NCBI RefSeq assembly: GCF_030272615.1
Contig: NW_026729183.1
Span: 1 to 64,000, forward strand
Length of the DNA stretch: 64,000 bases
Direction of reading: 5' to 3'
From: Cryptomeria japonica
Taxonomy: Eukaryota; Streptophyta; Pinopsida; Cupressales; Cupressaceae
The translations under genes and the position numbers were made by a program. The notes below the pieces were generated by a model, which was given only the letters and a program-made list of their open reading frames with translations, searched no databases and had not been told where the DNA came from. Positions 37,588-47,573 of this stretch are shown piece after piece. The stretch's first letter is position 1. Each line of letters starts with the position of its first letter.

Positions 37588-39340
37588 TTAATTCCTTTTC
37601 TTCTTCCTTCTGATTTTTTCACTGTCACTTCCATCCTTCGAGTCAGATGCCCTTGCCCTTTTCTTTCTTCTTATTTTTTCATACTCATTGTCATGCTTTG
37701 AATTATTTTCCTTTCTTAGTGACTCCTTACTGCTCTCACTATCAATTTCACTCTCAGAATCTAAGTCTGATCTATTAGAATCTGACGAACATGATGAACT
37801 AGAAGAATCGTCATTAGAAGTAGATTCATCTAACTCAGGAATAGACTTTTGCTGCTGCATTACAAGCCTTGGCATATTCTTCAAATACTCACGTAAACTC
37901 TTAGTGATACCACCAAGACCAATAGAAGTAAAGAAATTGATAGAAAACCATGAATTTTTGGGATTGTCCTTTGGAGAAATTGAATCAAAAGACTCCTGCA
38001 TTGTTGGATCGTTCAACCTTTCATTAAGCAACAATATACCAAGCTGCTCTGCCACCTCTTGCAAGAGAATCTTTATAAAAATACAGGAAGAGGAAGTAGT
38101 ATCTTCCTTTGTCTCACATATATAAGCAAGACAATGCCATGGAAGAGCATTTGTGCCAAGTAAGTGGGCAAAAAACTTTGCAACATTACGTAGTTTATTT
38201 GTTTCCAATCTGTGTATCATAGAATACTGTTGTACAAAACACTTATCAAAAAATTCCTCATAAATTTTATTGATCATACAAAATCTTTGCCCAAGAATAC
38301 CATAATAATGAAGGTATTTTCTCTTTTGACCAAGTTCAAGCTTGATCTTTAGTAGCTTATGACCAGCTTCCTCAAAATCAACACTTGACATGATTGTCAA
38401 ATAAATTGTATGTCTTAAATTTACCAAGTTTGTCTCTGTCTCATCCTATATTCTCAGTGCTTCCTCACCTTCCTCTTCATCATCATCATCATCATCATCA
38501 TCTAAATCATCACCTGAATCATTCTCCCCTTCTGCTTCATCGGAAGAAGCATCTCGAAGGATATCTTTCTTCAATTTTTCATAGGTTGCCTCATGCTCTA
38601 AGAAATCAGGATCTAGCTTGAAAACATCCAAACCAACCTCTTGATCAAGTTCATCTTCTAGGAAAACTTCATGTGTTAACTGTACTCATTTATCAATTTC
38701 CCCCTCATGGAAAATACCTCTAAATCTTTCAAAAATCCCATAGAGACCTTTGGGTGAAAGGTCTTGCAACAAAGAACCACATTCTTTCACAAACCCAATA
38801 GCAACCTCTACACTATCATCTGTGGGGTTCTCTAGTAAAAGGGTGAGGATTTCCAAGGCAATGATCTCATGTGCAACTTGTTGATTCACTAAATGAGCTA
38901 TGAATTTGGTTGTTGCTATCAACATGTGCTTGTCATTGTGTTTGTATGCCCTCTAAAGCTGCAAAATAATTCTTCGCAAAAGCAGATTGCCAACTTCAGG
39001 AAATTTTTTATTTACCACAGCAACCAACGCAGCAAAAACATTTGTAAATCCAAGGGATGCCATTTGGGATTTCATACAAGACCTACAAAATAGACCCCTC
39101 CCATGGATGAGATTCTCTGCAAACAACTCTGGAATGGTGTACTTGATGTTAGATGCATTTACCTTGTTTACTAACCCATTGATACTCTTTCGAAGGGCAT
39201 CCCATGTCATGCACTAGTATTCCACACTGCTCTTGTCTTCCACATATTTCATCATGTGAGCCAGCTTAAATGGGGGAATGTAAACACCCCCACTTCTTCC
39301 AGCACCCTTCTCAGCTCCTCTTACAACACCTTCTCCATTC
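37588..39340 (-). pseudogene. CWC22: Processed pseudogene of splicing factor CWC22
   Basis: Intronless minus-strand copy of pre-mRNA-splicing factor CWC22, which recruits eIF4A3 to the spliceosome. The order is GGVYIPPFKLAHMM, WDALRKSINGLVNKVNASNI (MIF4G region), FAENLIHGRGLFCRSCMKSQ, an acidic stretch, then the MA3 region with NLRHTIYLTIMSSVDFEEAG, GQRFCMINKIYEEFF, HRLETNKLRNVAKFFAHLLG and INFFTSIGLGGITKSLREYL. It ends in a Ser/Asp/Lys-Arg tail with stop at 37,588. Pieces normally present between EIDK and LTHEV, and between KLELGQ and YLHYYG, are missing. In-frame stops occur near 39,208, 38,952, 38,686 and 38,444. No poly(A) trace remains. It lies 170 bases upstream of TNP2 on the same strand, inside the CACTA element, so it was either captured or landed there. 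Confidence 0.88.
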
Positions 39341-40772
39341 CCATTCTAAGATGGAGCCAACACAACACCAGAAGTTTTCACTTCCACTACCTCTCTGTCC
39401 CTCTTATTTCCAGAAGCCTCTTTACCACTTAATTCATGATTATTTTTGTACATAAACCCATCAGGAAGCATGAATTTTTGCATATAAGGGTGCCCAAATA
39501 TTTTACAGTTATTTTTCATCAAGATTCTCTTAGGAGCTAGCAGATCCTGCTTCCATACTTTAATTCTGTTTTCTCAAAGGACAATCCTAAAAATCCATGC
39601 ATTGCAAACAAATTTTTGCACCTTTGTTGGTTGTGGTGGCATCACAGAGAGTTTACATCAATAAATGAAGAACATGCCAATTCTTTTAAAGCAGCAGTAG
39701 AAGTCTATCTCTTATTCAATATCTCTAGTGAAAACCCCATGAACTTTTGTTGGATTAGAATTTGTTATATTCTAAAAAGGGTCTTGTCCTTTGTTGATGG
39801 GATATTCATCTACCTCAAGAAATAATTGTTCTTTTCTCCAACAAGAAGTGGAACTAAATGAAGATCTAGTGCCATGAAATGAATCTTCAAAAGGATTTCT
39901 ATAGTTAGTTTTGGTAGATAATGATCTGGGTAAAATACTAATGTGGCTTTAGGAAACATTATGTACTAGCTTAGCATACTCTAACAACTTTTCTATGACA
40001 TGCTACATCCAATTAACTCTCCATGGGTATCTCTATTATGTTTATGGATTGGGATTCAATGTACTCTTTTTATACACAGATTTTATTTTCAACTGAGGAG
40101 GTTTGTATGTACTTACTTGTCTTTCGATTGTATCCATATTTCAAGAATTTCTTCTATCAACAAATCATTTGTTGTAAGTTGTACAAGTGGAATCTTGAAC
40201 ATGCCTTCCATGCTAGCCTTGTTGATACGTTCAACACCATCTTGTGCAACAAATCTTTAGAACTCCTCTATTTCATTGAAGAGTGAGTAGTAGGGACAAT
40301 CTAGGACACTTATAGAGGTTTTGCAAGAGAGCTAAATAAACCTAAATATTATGGCTTAATAATGATCAATAGGTAAATAGATAAGAAACTCTCAATATCA
40401 AAATGACTTTCTCAATTGTTTTTACTAGAAATGGATAGATCGGCTAATAATGGCTTTATGACTGTATCTCCATTGTCAACTTTAGACTCAATCCAAGAAG
40501 AGCTACAACTAATATGCGATATCTAGATTTATGATCTCTATAATATAACAATCCCATAATTATGTTTCCACGCATCTATACCATAACACAAACATCATGC
40601 TAGTGTTTAGCCATAGCAATTGATATCCTAATTATAGAATGTGAAATATGCACATAACTATGAATAAAGATTAAGAAAAATAAAGAAAGATGCTTATTGC
40701 GAACATAAATGACTAATGGACAAGAATTGAATTCATTGTAGATAGTTTTGAATATTAAATTCAATTATTTGT
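39341..40772. other. Spacer, no supported gene
   Basis: At about 39,540-39,420 the minus strand can read LAPKRILMKNN..FGHPYMQKFMLPDGF, perhaps a fragment of an unknown TE or gene but not identified. Small plus-strand frames (39,616-39,825, 40,000-40,286) show no family resemblance. Confidence 0.45.
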
Positions 40773-41402
40773 GTGCCTCAAAGAAATGTGGTTTCCTGGA
40801 CTGCAATGATTACCGGATATGCACAAAATGGATTTGTTGAGAAGGCTTTAGAAACTTTCAAGCAAATGCAATCGGCAGGTGTAAAGACAAATTCCATGAC
40901 CATTGCTACTATCCTCCCTGCCTGTGCCAAAATGGGAGATCTGGAACAGGGTATGGGCATTCATCGAAGCATAAAGGATAGAGGAATTTTGTTAGATGTT
41001 GTAGTTGCAACTGCCCTGGTAGACATGTATGCAAAATGTAAAAGCATAGACAAGGCACGTGAACTGTTTGATAGAATGCCTGAAAGAAATGTTGTCTTGT
41101 GGACTGCAATGATTGTTGGATATGCACAAAATGGTTTTTTCGAAAAGGCTTTAGACACTTTCAAGCAAATGAAATTGGAAGGCATAAAGCCAAATTCCAC
41201 AACCTTTGCCAGCATCCTCCCTGCGTGTGTAAAAATGGGAGCTTTGGAACAGGGTATGGACATCCATCAAAGCATAACGAATAGAGGAATTTTGTTAGGT
41301 GTTGTACTTGCAAATGCCCTTCTTGACATGAATGCAAAATGTGGAAACATGGACAAGGCTCATGAATTATTTGATACGATGCCGCAAAGAGATGTTATCT
41401 CA
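40773..41402 (+). pseudogene. PPR (PLS-type) protein fragment
   Basis: Pentatricopeptide repeats as in plant organelle RNA-binding proteins. VVSWTAMITGYAQNGFVEKA, LETFKQMQSAGVK, ILPACAKMGDLEQGMGIH, VVATALVDMYAKCKSIDKA and RELFDRMPERNVVLWTAMI are followed by a second, very similar round and a third start ending at MPQRDVIS. The fragment starts without an ATG (GTG at 40,773) and breaks at about 41,402, after which an unrelated tail reads on to 41,495. Flanks on both sides are non-PPR. It lies about 530 bases inside the right end of the CACTA element, which suggests a captured gene piece. It cannot encode a whole PPR protein. Confidence 0.88.
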
Positions 41403-41639
41403 TGTGAACAATCAACACGCGCGTATACAGGAGGAAGGGATTGCTGCTACAAAATTGAACGCTCACTCCTCAATCATAGTTCTATGGTTTTATGAGATTA
41501 AACTAGGACAATTAACCACCACATGTATATTTTTTGCAACATGAAATTAAAAAATTGGGCAATTTGAATCTACCTCCTACGCAGGATTGCAAGCAATGCC
41601 ACAAATGCCTTTGAGGTGAGTTTGATTTTCTTGGGGGTT

Positions 41640-41928
41640 GAAGTCACCACAGACACCTATGCGGGAAATTTACAATACAAATGAATTCCCGTCTTCTTTT
41701 TTTTAAAGTTATAATGGTCGTTGTCATCGGAATTACGATGAACTCGAGCACTTTTTTGGAAAAAAGAAAATTCTCATTGCTAATGCCTTCTTCATCGAAA
41801 CCAAATGGGAAATTTTCATCGAAATTATGACGAATGTGGACATTTTTCAAAAAAAAAATCAAATTTGGCCACAATATACCTTCTTTGTCAGAAACCTCAG
41901 TCAGAACTCTAGTCCAAATGTATTAGTG
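41640..41928 (-). repeat. Right subterminal region and terminal repeat of the CACTA element
   Basis: Reading inward from 41,928, CACTAATACATTTGGA is followed by TTCTGAC words and by two ~110 base related pieces with TCATCGAAATTATGACGAA and TCATCGGAATTACGATGAA. These resemble the TCGATGAATTTTCGTCGG word next to the left end, in opposite orientation as expected. Confidence 0.7.
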
Positions 41929-41931
41929 TTG
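41929..41931. other. Right target-site duplication of the CACTA element
   Basis: ttg, matching ctg at 17,979-17,981 apart from one transition. It lies inside the codons of copia integrase. Confidence 0.75.
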
Positions 41932-43298
41932 CCTTGATCTTACTGGCTTTTACAATATTGTCAAAGTTTATATGACAAAGTCTCCTATGCCATAAGTTCA
42001 CCACTCTCTCCAATTATTCTGCAGACTCCACCTTTGAACTCCAAAATGAGTCATTTGTCATTCAAATGAGTAAAACTCAAAAGGTTGTGCTTAAGACCTT
42101 CCACCCAATACAGGTCATCCTTATCATTCTTTCCACTTAGTAAGATGGATCCTTTTCCTTTCACTAAGCATGGTGCATCGTTGCCAAACCGGACAACACC
42201 TCCATCATATTCTTCCAGAGACAGAAACTTTATCTGGTCACTAGTCATGCGATGAGAACTCCCACTATCAATAATCCAGTCATTAGAGTTGTCAATGCAA
42301 GATACAAGGGCTTTCTGGTCAGACACTTCTTCCTTTATAGCTACAAACACTATGTCCTCATTCTCTTCATCCTCAAATTCTTTATCAGTAACACCTTCAT
42401 CCACTACAATAAGACAATTTATCCTACCTCCTCCTTTATACTTTCTAAACATCTTTGTTTTATCCTTGTTGTCATTGTTAGGACAGTTAACAACTATATG
42501 TCCTATCTTATTGTAGGAAAAACATTTTAAAGGAAGCTTACCTCTGTATTTTCCGGTGCGTTTTGGAAGTCTCTTGGCAAGAAGAGCTTCAAACTCCATC
42601 AGAATCTCTTCAGCATCCATATCTCTTCTTCACTTGGATTCATAACTGGTACTTACTTCTTTTCCTTTTCCGGTTGGTGCAATAGATGCTCTAAAGCCTA
42701 ACTCGGTCTTCTGAACATTGCCATCATAGCTATTCAACTCATATGCAGTCAACTTTGCAATGATAGATTCTAAGGATACCTTGGCTTTTTCAATAGATCT
42801 TAGCTCCTGAATATCAGCAACTTTGATTGCATAGACCGGTAACAATGATCTCAAAGATTTACTGATAATGGTGGCATCATCAATTGTTCCACCAATGCTC
42901 TTGATATCTCCAACCACAGTCTTGATCCTTATGCCATATTGTTGAATGGTCTCTCCTTCAACCATCCTCATGTCTTTAAATTTTCCTCTAAGGCTCTCTT
43001 CCTTAGCTTGCTTGACATTCTCATCACCACCATAAATGGTTTCTAGAGTGTCCCATACATCCTTAGGATTGTCCTTATCTTGTACATCAATGAACTCAAT
43101 ATCGGACAGGCTGCTAATAAGGGCTTCCATGACTTGCCCATTTTCTTGAATCTCTCTTTTCTCATCATCGGTTAGAGTATCAGTGGGGATAACATAGACA
43201 TTCTCAACATAGCTCTAGTGTTGATCACCCAAACTCTTGATATAAATCTTCATTTTGAAGTTATCTCTATTGAACTTAGGACCTTCCCTCTTCATCAT
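41932..43298 (-). pseudogene. Ty1/copia gag-protease-integrase start, 5' half of the CACTA-split element
   Basis: The ATG at 43,298 opens gag (MMKREGPKFNRDNFKMKIY; DKDNPKDVWDTLE.., GETIQQYGIRIKTVVGDI, UBN2-type). A zinc knuckle at about 42,520 reads CFSYNKIGHIVVNC, with the second Cys changed to Tyr. Protease shows WIIDSGSSHRMT at about 42,250, the aspartic site written DSG. After LKHNLLS and GGVCRIIGESGEL a small deletion at about 41,993 joins directly to WHRRLCHINFDNIVKASKIKA, the HxxxH half of the integrase zinc site, which ends at the CACTA junction. In-frame stops occur near 43,217 and 42,627. The rest of pol lies at 15,353-17,978. Confidence 0.85.
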
Positions 43299-43356
43299 TA
43301 AAGCAAGATCTTTTTCCTCAAGCGGTTAAGCTTATATCACCGAGGACCTAGAGTTT

Positions 43357-43367
43357 CTCTGATACCA
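43357..43367 (-). other. Copia primer-binding site
   Basis: On the minus strand TGGTATCAGAG follows the LTR end TTCATCA by two bases. It is complementary to the 3' end of initiator tRNA-Met, as in most copia elements, and fixes the LTR boundary at 43,370. Confidence 0.8.
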
Positions 43368-43369
43368 AT

Positions 43370-44409
43370 TGATGAATAATTATGAACAAAAAATACCCAA
43401 ACAGGTATTGAGAGGGGTGGGGTGAATCAGTACAAACAAAAACCTCTCAACACCTTCTCAAGTGAAAACAATGCTAACTAGTTGTCTTCATCAATGAACT
43501 TAACCATAGCAATACTAGTTAAACATAGTAAACCTTCAAACAGCTAAACTGGTAAAACATAATACTTCAAATAACATTCAACACTTGATAACTACTTCAC
43601 CAATATACTCATGCATGTGTTGTATCAATAATACCATAACCATTAGCTTTGCATGCATATTCAACTAAACAAAGACTTCTCAATCATCACATGAAAAATG
43701 CATAACTCATGACACACATATTTTTCACATGAAAACCCAAATGGGAAAAACCACAGTGGGGGGAGCCTAGTCTGGTTAAAGACTTTACAATAAGGTTATG
43801 TTAGGAACCGATCCTGTTAAAGATCACTCAGTTAAGGGATGGATATATACCTTGTTAAAGGTTGAAACCCTATTAAAGGTTACCTCACTAGAGGATTTAA
43901 AGAAGTCATTGATCTTGAGTCACCTGGTTAGAGGATTTGCAGTAAGCCTGTTAAAGCTACCCGGTAAAGGGATTTTCCTACTGTTGAAATGGTTAGAAGA
44001 CAACAGGTAAAGCTCTGATCTAATAACAACACTACATGCTAAGGCAAATCATTTTTAGCTCCTCTACTCTGTAATCACACTTTGTAGTTTTTCATCCACT
44101 GGTCTTCCAAGTATCTTATCACTCAGATAAAAACACAACATTTTCCAACACAAATAATAACAAACATCATTGACCTTATAGACAACAATTAGGTCGGTAG
44201 CATAAACCCTAAACCCTAAACATTTTAGGTTTACAATTACAAGCGGTCCAATCTTGACTGTTTAAACAATTTGCATAGAATAAAACAATCTCAAACAGAT
44301 CACAAGTCATTCTGCATCGTCCATTCTTCACCACATCTAGAAATCAGTAAACCATCACGCTCTCTTCAGATACTGCTAAGAAAAATGTTCATTCCTGAGG
44401 TAGATATTC
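43370..44409 (-). repeat. Copia 5' LTR, distal part (left of the gypsy insertion)
   Basis: About 1040 of ~1340 LTR bases. It contains the family word CCCACTGTGGTTTTTCCC-like (43,740-43,765, minus orientation) and a CACCCC run near its end. It is interrupted at 44,409 by the gypsy element and resumes at 53,316. Confidence 0.8.
44405..44409. other. Left target-site duplication of the gypsy element
   Basis: tattc, repeated at 53,311-53,315. The uninterrupted LTR copies at about 7370 and 14,685 read GTAGACATTCAATG here, confirming the empty site. Confidence 0.92.
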
Positions 44410-45947
44410 TGTCACAACCCTCCTTTATCACCTTTTGATTTAAATACAAACTCTATTATATTTCTTTGGATAAACTATTGAACGAATATTGTAAGGGAAT
44501 ACAAATAATAAAACACACACAAACATGGAAAATATATATATATTTTTAATTGGTTATTTAATTTCCCTCACTCAAATTAAGGCACATGTTGTAGGAGGAA
44601 TAAGAAGCTTCTAGAGACTTCTCCACCACCTTGCATGTAACTCCTCCCACTAAGCCTAATCAATTTGCATGGAGGCCAAATTGGGAGAGAATCTCTTTTT
44701 TTCAATTAATAATTAGGTAGTGGGAATTTGAAATTTCTTTTATAAAAGATGTACAAGTTTCAAAAGAGGTGTTGGCTATTCCATAAGAAATTCTGCAAGT
44801 TAAATTCTCCTTTGTAGTCAATTTTCATTTTCAGCTAAGGTTTTGTTGGGAGGACTTCTCTTCAATTTGGAGGATCAAGGAAGACTCTACACCATTTTCA
44901 AGCACCCAGGTTCTTTCAAACTTAGTTTCGTGCATCTTATTCTTGTTGTAGATTAGATTTGATTAAATTATTTTATGAGAATGAGATTCATTTGTTTTTG
45001 ATAAGAAATTAGTTTCAGTTTTGATAAGAAGTAGATTAAGTTGTTTAGATCAAATTGTTTGATGAGAATGAGATTCATGGTTTCAGATTCTTGATAAAAA
45101 TTAGTTTCAGTTTTGATAAGAAGTAGATTAAATGGTTTAAGAGATTAGAGTCATTTGATGAAAATTAGATTCATTGTTTTCAGATTTTTTTTGTGATCCA
45201 TTCATTTCAAATTTTGATAAGAATTAGATTCATCCAGATTAAATCGTTAAAATATCTTATTAAGTTTTAGATTTGAATTTAGAACTACCTTCATCTCCCT
45301 TCTCCAAAATCTTTTCTCTAGTTATTGATTCAAAGTCTGAATGTATTCTTTCTCTAGTTTATTGATTTAAGTCTGAAATATATTCTTTTCTCTAGTTTAT
45401 TGATTTAAAGTCTGAAATGTATTATTTCTCTGGTTATTGATTTAAAGTCTGAACTGTGTATTCGAAAGGATCTTGCTGTAATCAATCTCTCTAAGATTTC
45501 TCATCTTTTGGTTTTCTAAATCCTTTGTAAAAATACATTTAACATTTCCCTTTTGTGAAAGATTTTCCCTGTGTATATAAATAAACTATCTCTTTCTCTG
45601 TGAATGGATCTCCTTGTGTGAAAAACAAAAGAAATGAAAGAAAAAGGAATAAATTTTCTCTTTTTTTCTGTGAACAGATCTCCCTATGTGTACAAACAAA
45701 TTTTCTCCTTTCCCTGTGAATAGATCTCCCTGTGTAGAAAACAAAAGAAATGGAAAAAAAAAAAGAGAAGAAGAACCTCTCTGGTTACTGCTTCATTGTA
45801 TTTTGTCCCTGAAATTTGATCTACAACATTGTTATTTACCTGTTATCTACCCTGCTCTGAGTGATTATCAATAATTTAAAAATGCAATACTCTTGTATAA
45901 AAAAAATATAATAATTATATTATATATAAGAACATATATATTTATAT

Positions 45948-45987
<40 letters not shown>

Positions 45988-47573
45988 CCAAAAAAAAGAA
46001 GAAATCATTTCAAACTTTAGAAAAATCTCTTAAAACCCTCGTAACGCATGGCGTTTCGCACAAAATAGATGTCGGCAGTGTGCATGGACGGTTACATTGT
46101 AACCGTCGCAGAGTACGGAGGGGCCCGCGGGTCCCCTCATCTCTGCGGACCTGCGCATGTAGGGTCGCAGGGGTGATGGGACCCGTGGTCCCCACCCCAC
46201 ACCCTATTTACTACCAAGTAAAATATGTTATTTAAATAAAAGTTTCTTTTCCTTTTCAAATTGGTAAATTGAAATTTTAAATTGGATTTTTTTTTTATAT
46301 ATGTAAATTAATAATCTATGTCAGTTACTATTTGTTATTTAATTAAAAAAAAAAATTAGTTTGATAGAAATGGCATTTAGGAAATATTGAATTCTTTTTT
46401 TGTGTAAGCTTTAAGATATCGTATTTCGACTTAGAAAAAAAATGGGCTAATATGTAGCAAGTTCATAATTAAATTATCCTTAGTAAGTTTAAAATTGTAG
46501 ACTATATTCTTTTAAAGTTAAGAAACTCAACCCATTAAGAATCATTGGGACACTTGATTGCTCTTTAGAGATTAACTTACATTAATACAAATGCTTATAT
46601 TTAATCTTTATTTTGGACTCGTTAAATCTTCTTTCGTCATGCAAGTTCCTCATAGATTAATTGCTTTCATTGATGGTTCATAATATGCGAATTATTTGTG
46701 GAATAATTACATCTTTCATGCAATTACTATTATGCAAGTTTCGTGATGGTCCTTATTATGCAAATTACACTTCAAGTAGTTACTTCAATTATTTACACTC
46801 TCCATTTTTTGTTTTCGTAGTTAGAAAACTAAATAAAGGAAGTTGGAAAACCAAAACTAGCAGTGTTCGGTATATATGGTGCCTCTGGGTCACGCTTACG
46901 GGTAATGTCGTCGTGTTGAACTACTGCACTTAATGCCTAATAAAGCTGCATTAACGACGTCTATGGCATCGTCCCTATAAATCGTCGGGGAGTAATAAGG
47001 GACATTTGGAAGTTAAAAATCCAAGGGGCGGGTAATCCCTCTTGGATCGATAATTTAATAAGATAACTTTTAAATGATTTTCACATCTTTTGAGATACAC
47101 CATAGTAAACCCCTTTTTAAGGATGGTTAAGTTAAATACCCTCATGAAATTTACTTTCTTTCTTTATTTATTCATCTCGAAGGGATATTGGCGTTTTGCA
47201 ATTGGGCGACGTTCATGATAAGTATTAGGATCTAGTTATTTTCTTTTTTTAGGCCACAAGCAATAGGCCATCTTGAGCCTTCGCTTAAGTGCTACCATCG
47301 TTGGTAGCAACCGCAGAGAAACTGTCTAGGACACTGACCCTAGAAAGGGTTGCGTACCCACAAATCAGTTTACATCAAACCACAGATTAGAAAATAGAAC
47401 TACATACTTTACGCCTTGATCCCGTACCGAAGCGGGTATGTAGGCAGTCTTGGGACGGAGTTGTCCCTCGTACTCAGACATTCGTGGGTGGGGTCTAGGC
47501 TTGGTTGAGTAAGAATCCTAATTGAAAGATAAGATAATCAGATTTAATTCAATGCATACTCGGAAGGAATCCC
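44410..47573 (+). repeat. Gypsy 5' LTR, 3' truncated
   Basis: It matches 49,727-52,884 almost base for base. Notable parts: GATAAGAA(A/G)TAGATT-like internal repeats (44,990-45,230), a TA microsatellite (about 45,955-45,985), a GC-rich island with palindromes (46,020-46,200) and a TATAAAT at 46,976-46,982 that could be the promoter. It ends at CGGAAGGAATCCC where pol begins. Confidence 0.9.
46087..46107. promoter_or_regulatory. Palindrome in the GC-rich LTR island (5' LTR)
   Basis: GACGGTTAC and GTAACCGTC face each other across three bases. The 3' LTR copy (51,399-51,419) keeps both arms although the centre differs by one base. GGGGCCCGCGGGTCCCC lies just downstream and is also near-palindromic. 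A protein-binding role is possible but unproven. Confidence 0.5.

Larger units (their letters stand above)
17982..41928. mobile_element. CACTA (En/Spm) transposon, ~24 kb, split copia host
   Basis: The left end reads CACTAGTACATTCGGA here (TTTGGA in copy 1). The right end read inward reads CACTAATACATTTGGA. The copia integrase frame is interrupted exactly here and resumes on the other side, with a 3 bp target duplication. Inside, from left: TCGA/TCGG-rich subterminal repeats, genes A and B (+), a second copy of the subterminal block, the CACTA second ORF (-), TNP2 (-), a CWC22 pseudogene (-), a PPR fragment (+) and right subterminal repeats. TNP2 and the termini are assumed to belong to one element; a nested second CACTA cannot be excluded, because the internal array at 27.0-27.7 kb resembles another left end. 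Confidence 0.8.

Noticed and set aside
46010-46195. Minus-strand Arg/Thr/Pro frame in the GC-rich LTR island (also 51,238-51,507)
   Set aside because: Short frame caused by GC composition, present in both LTRs, with no family resemblance.
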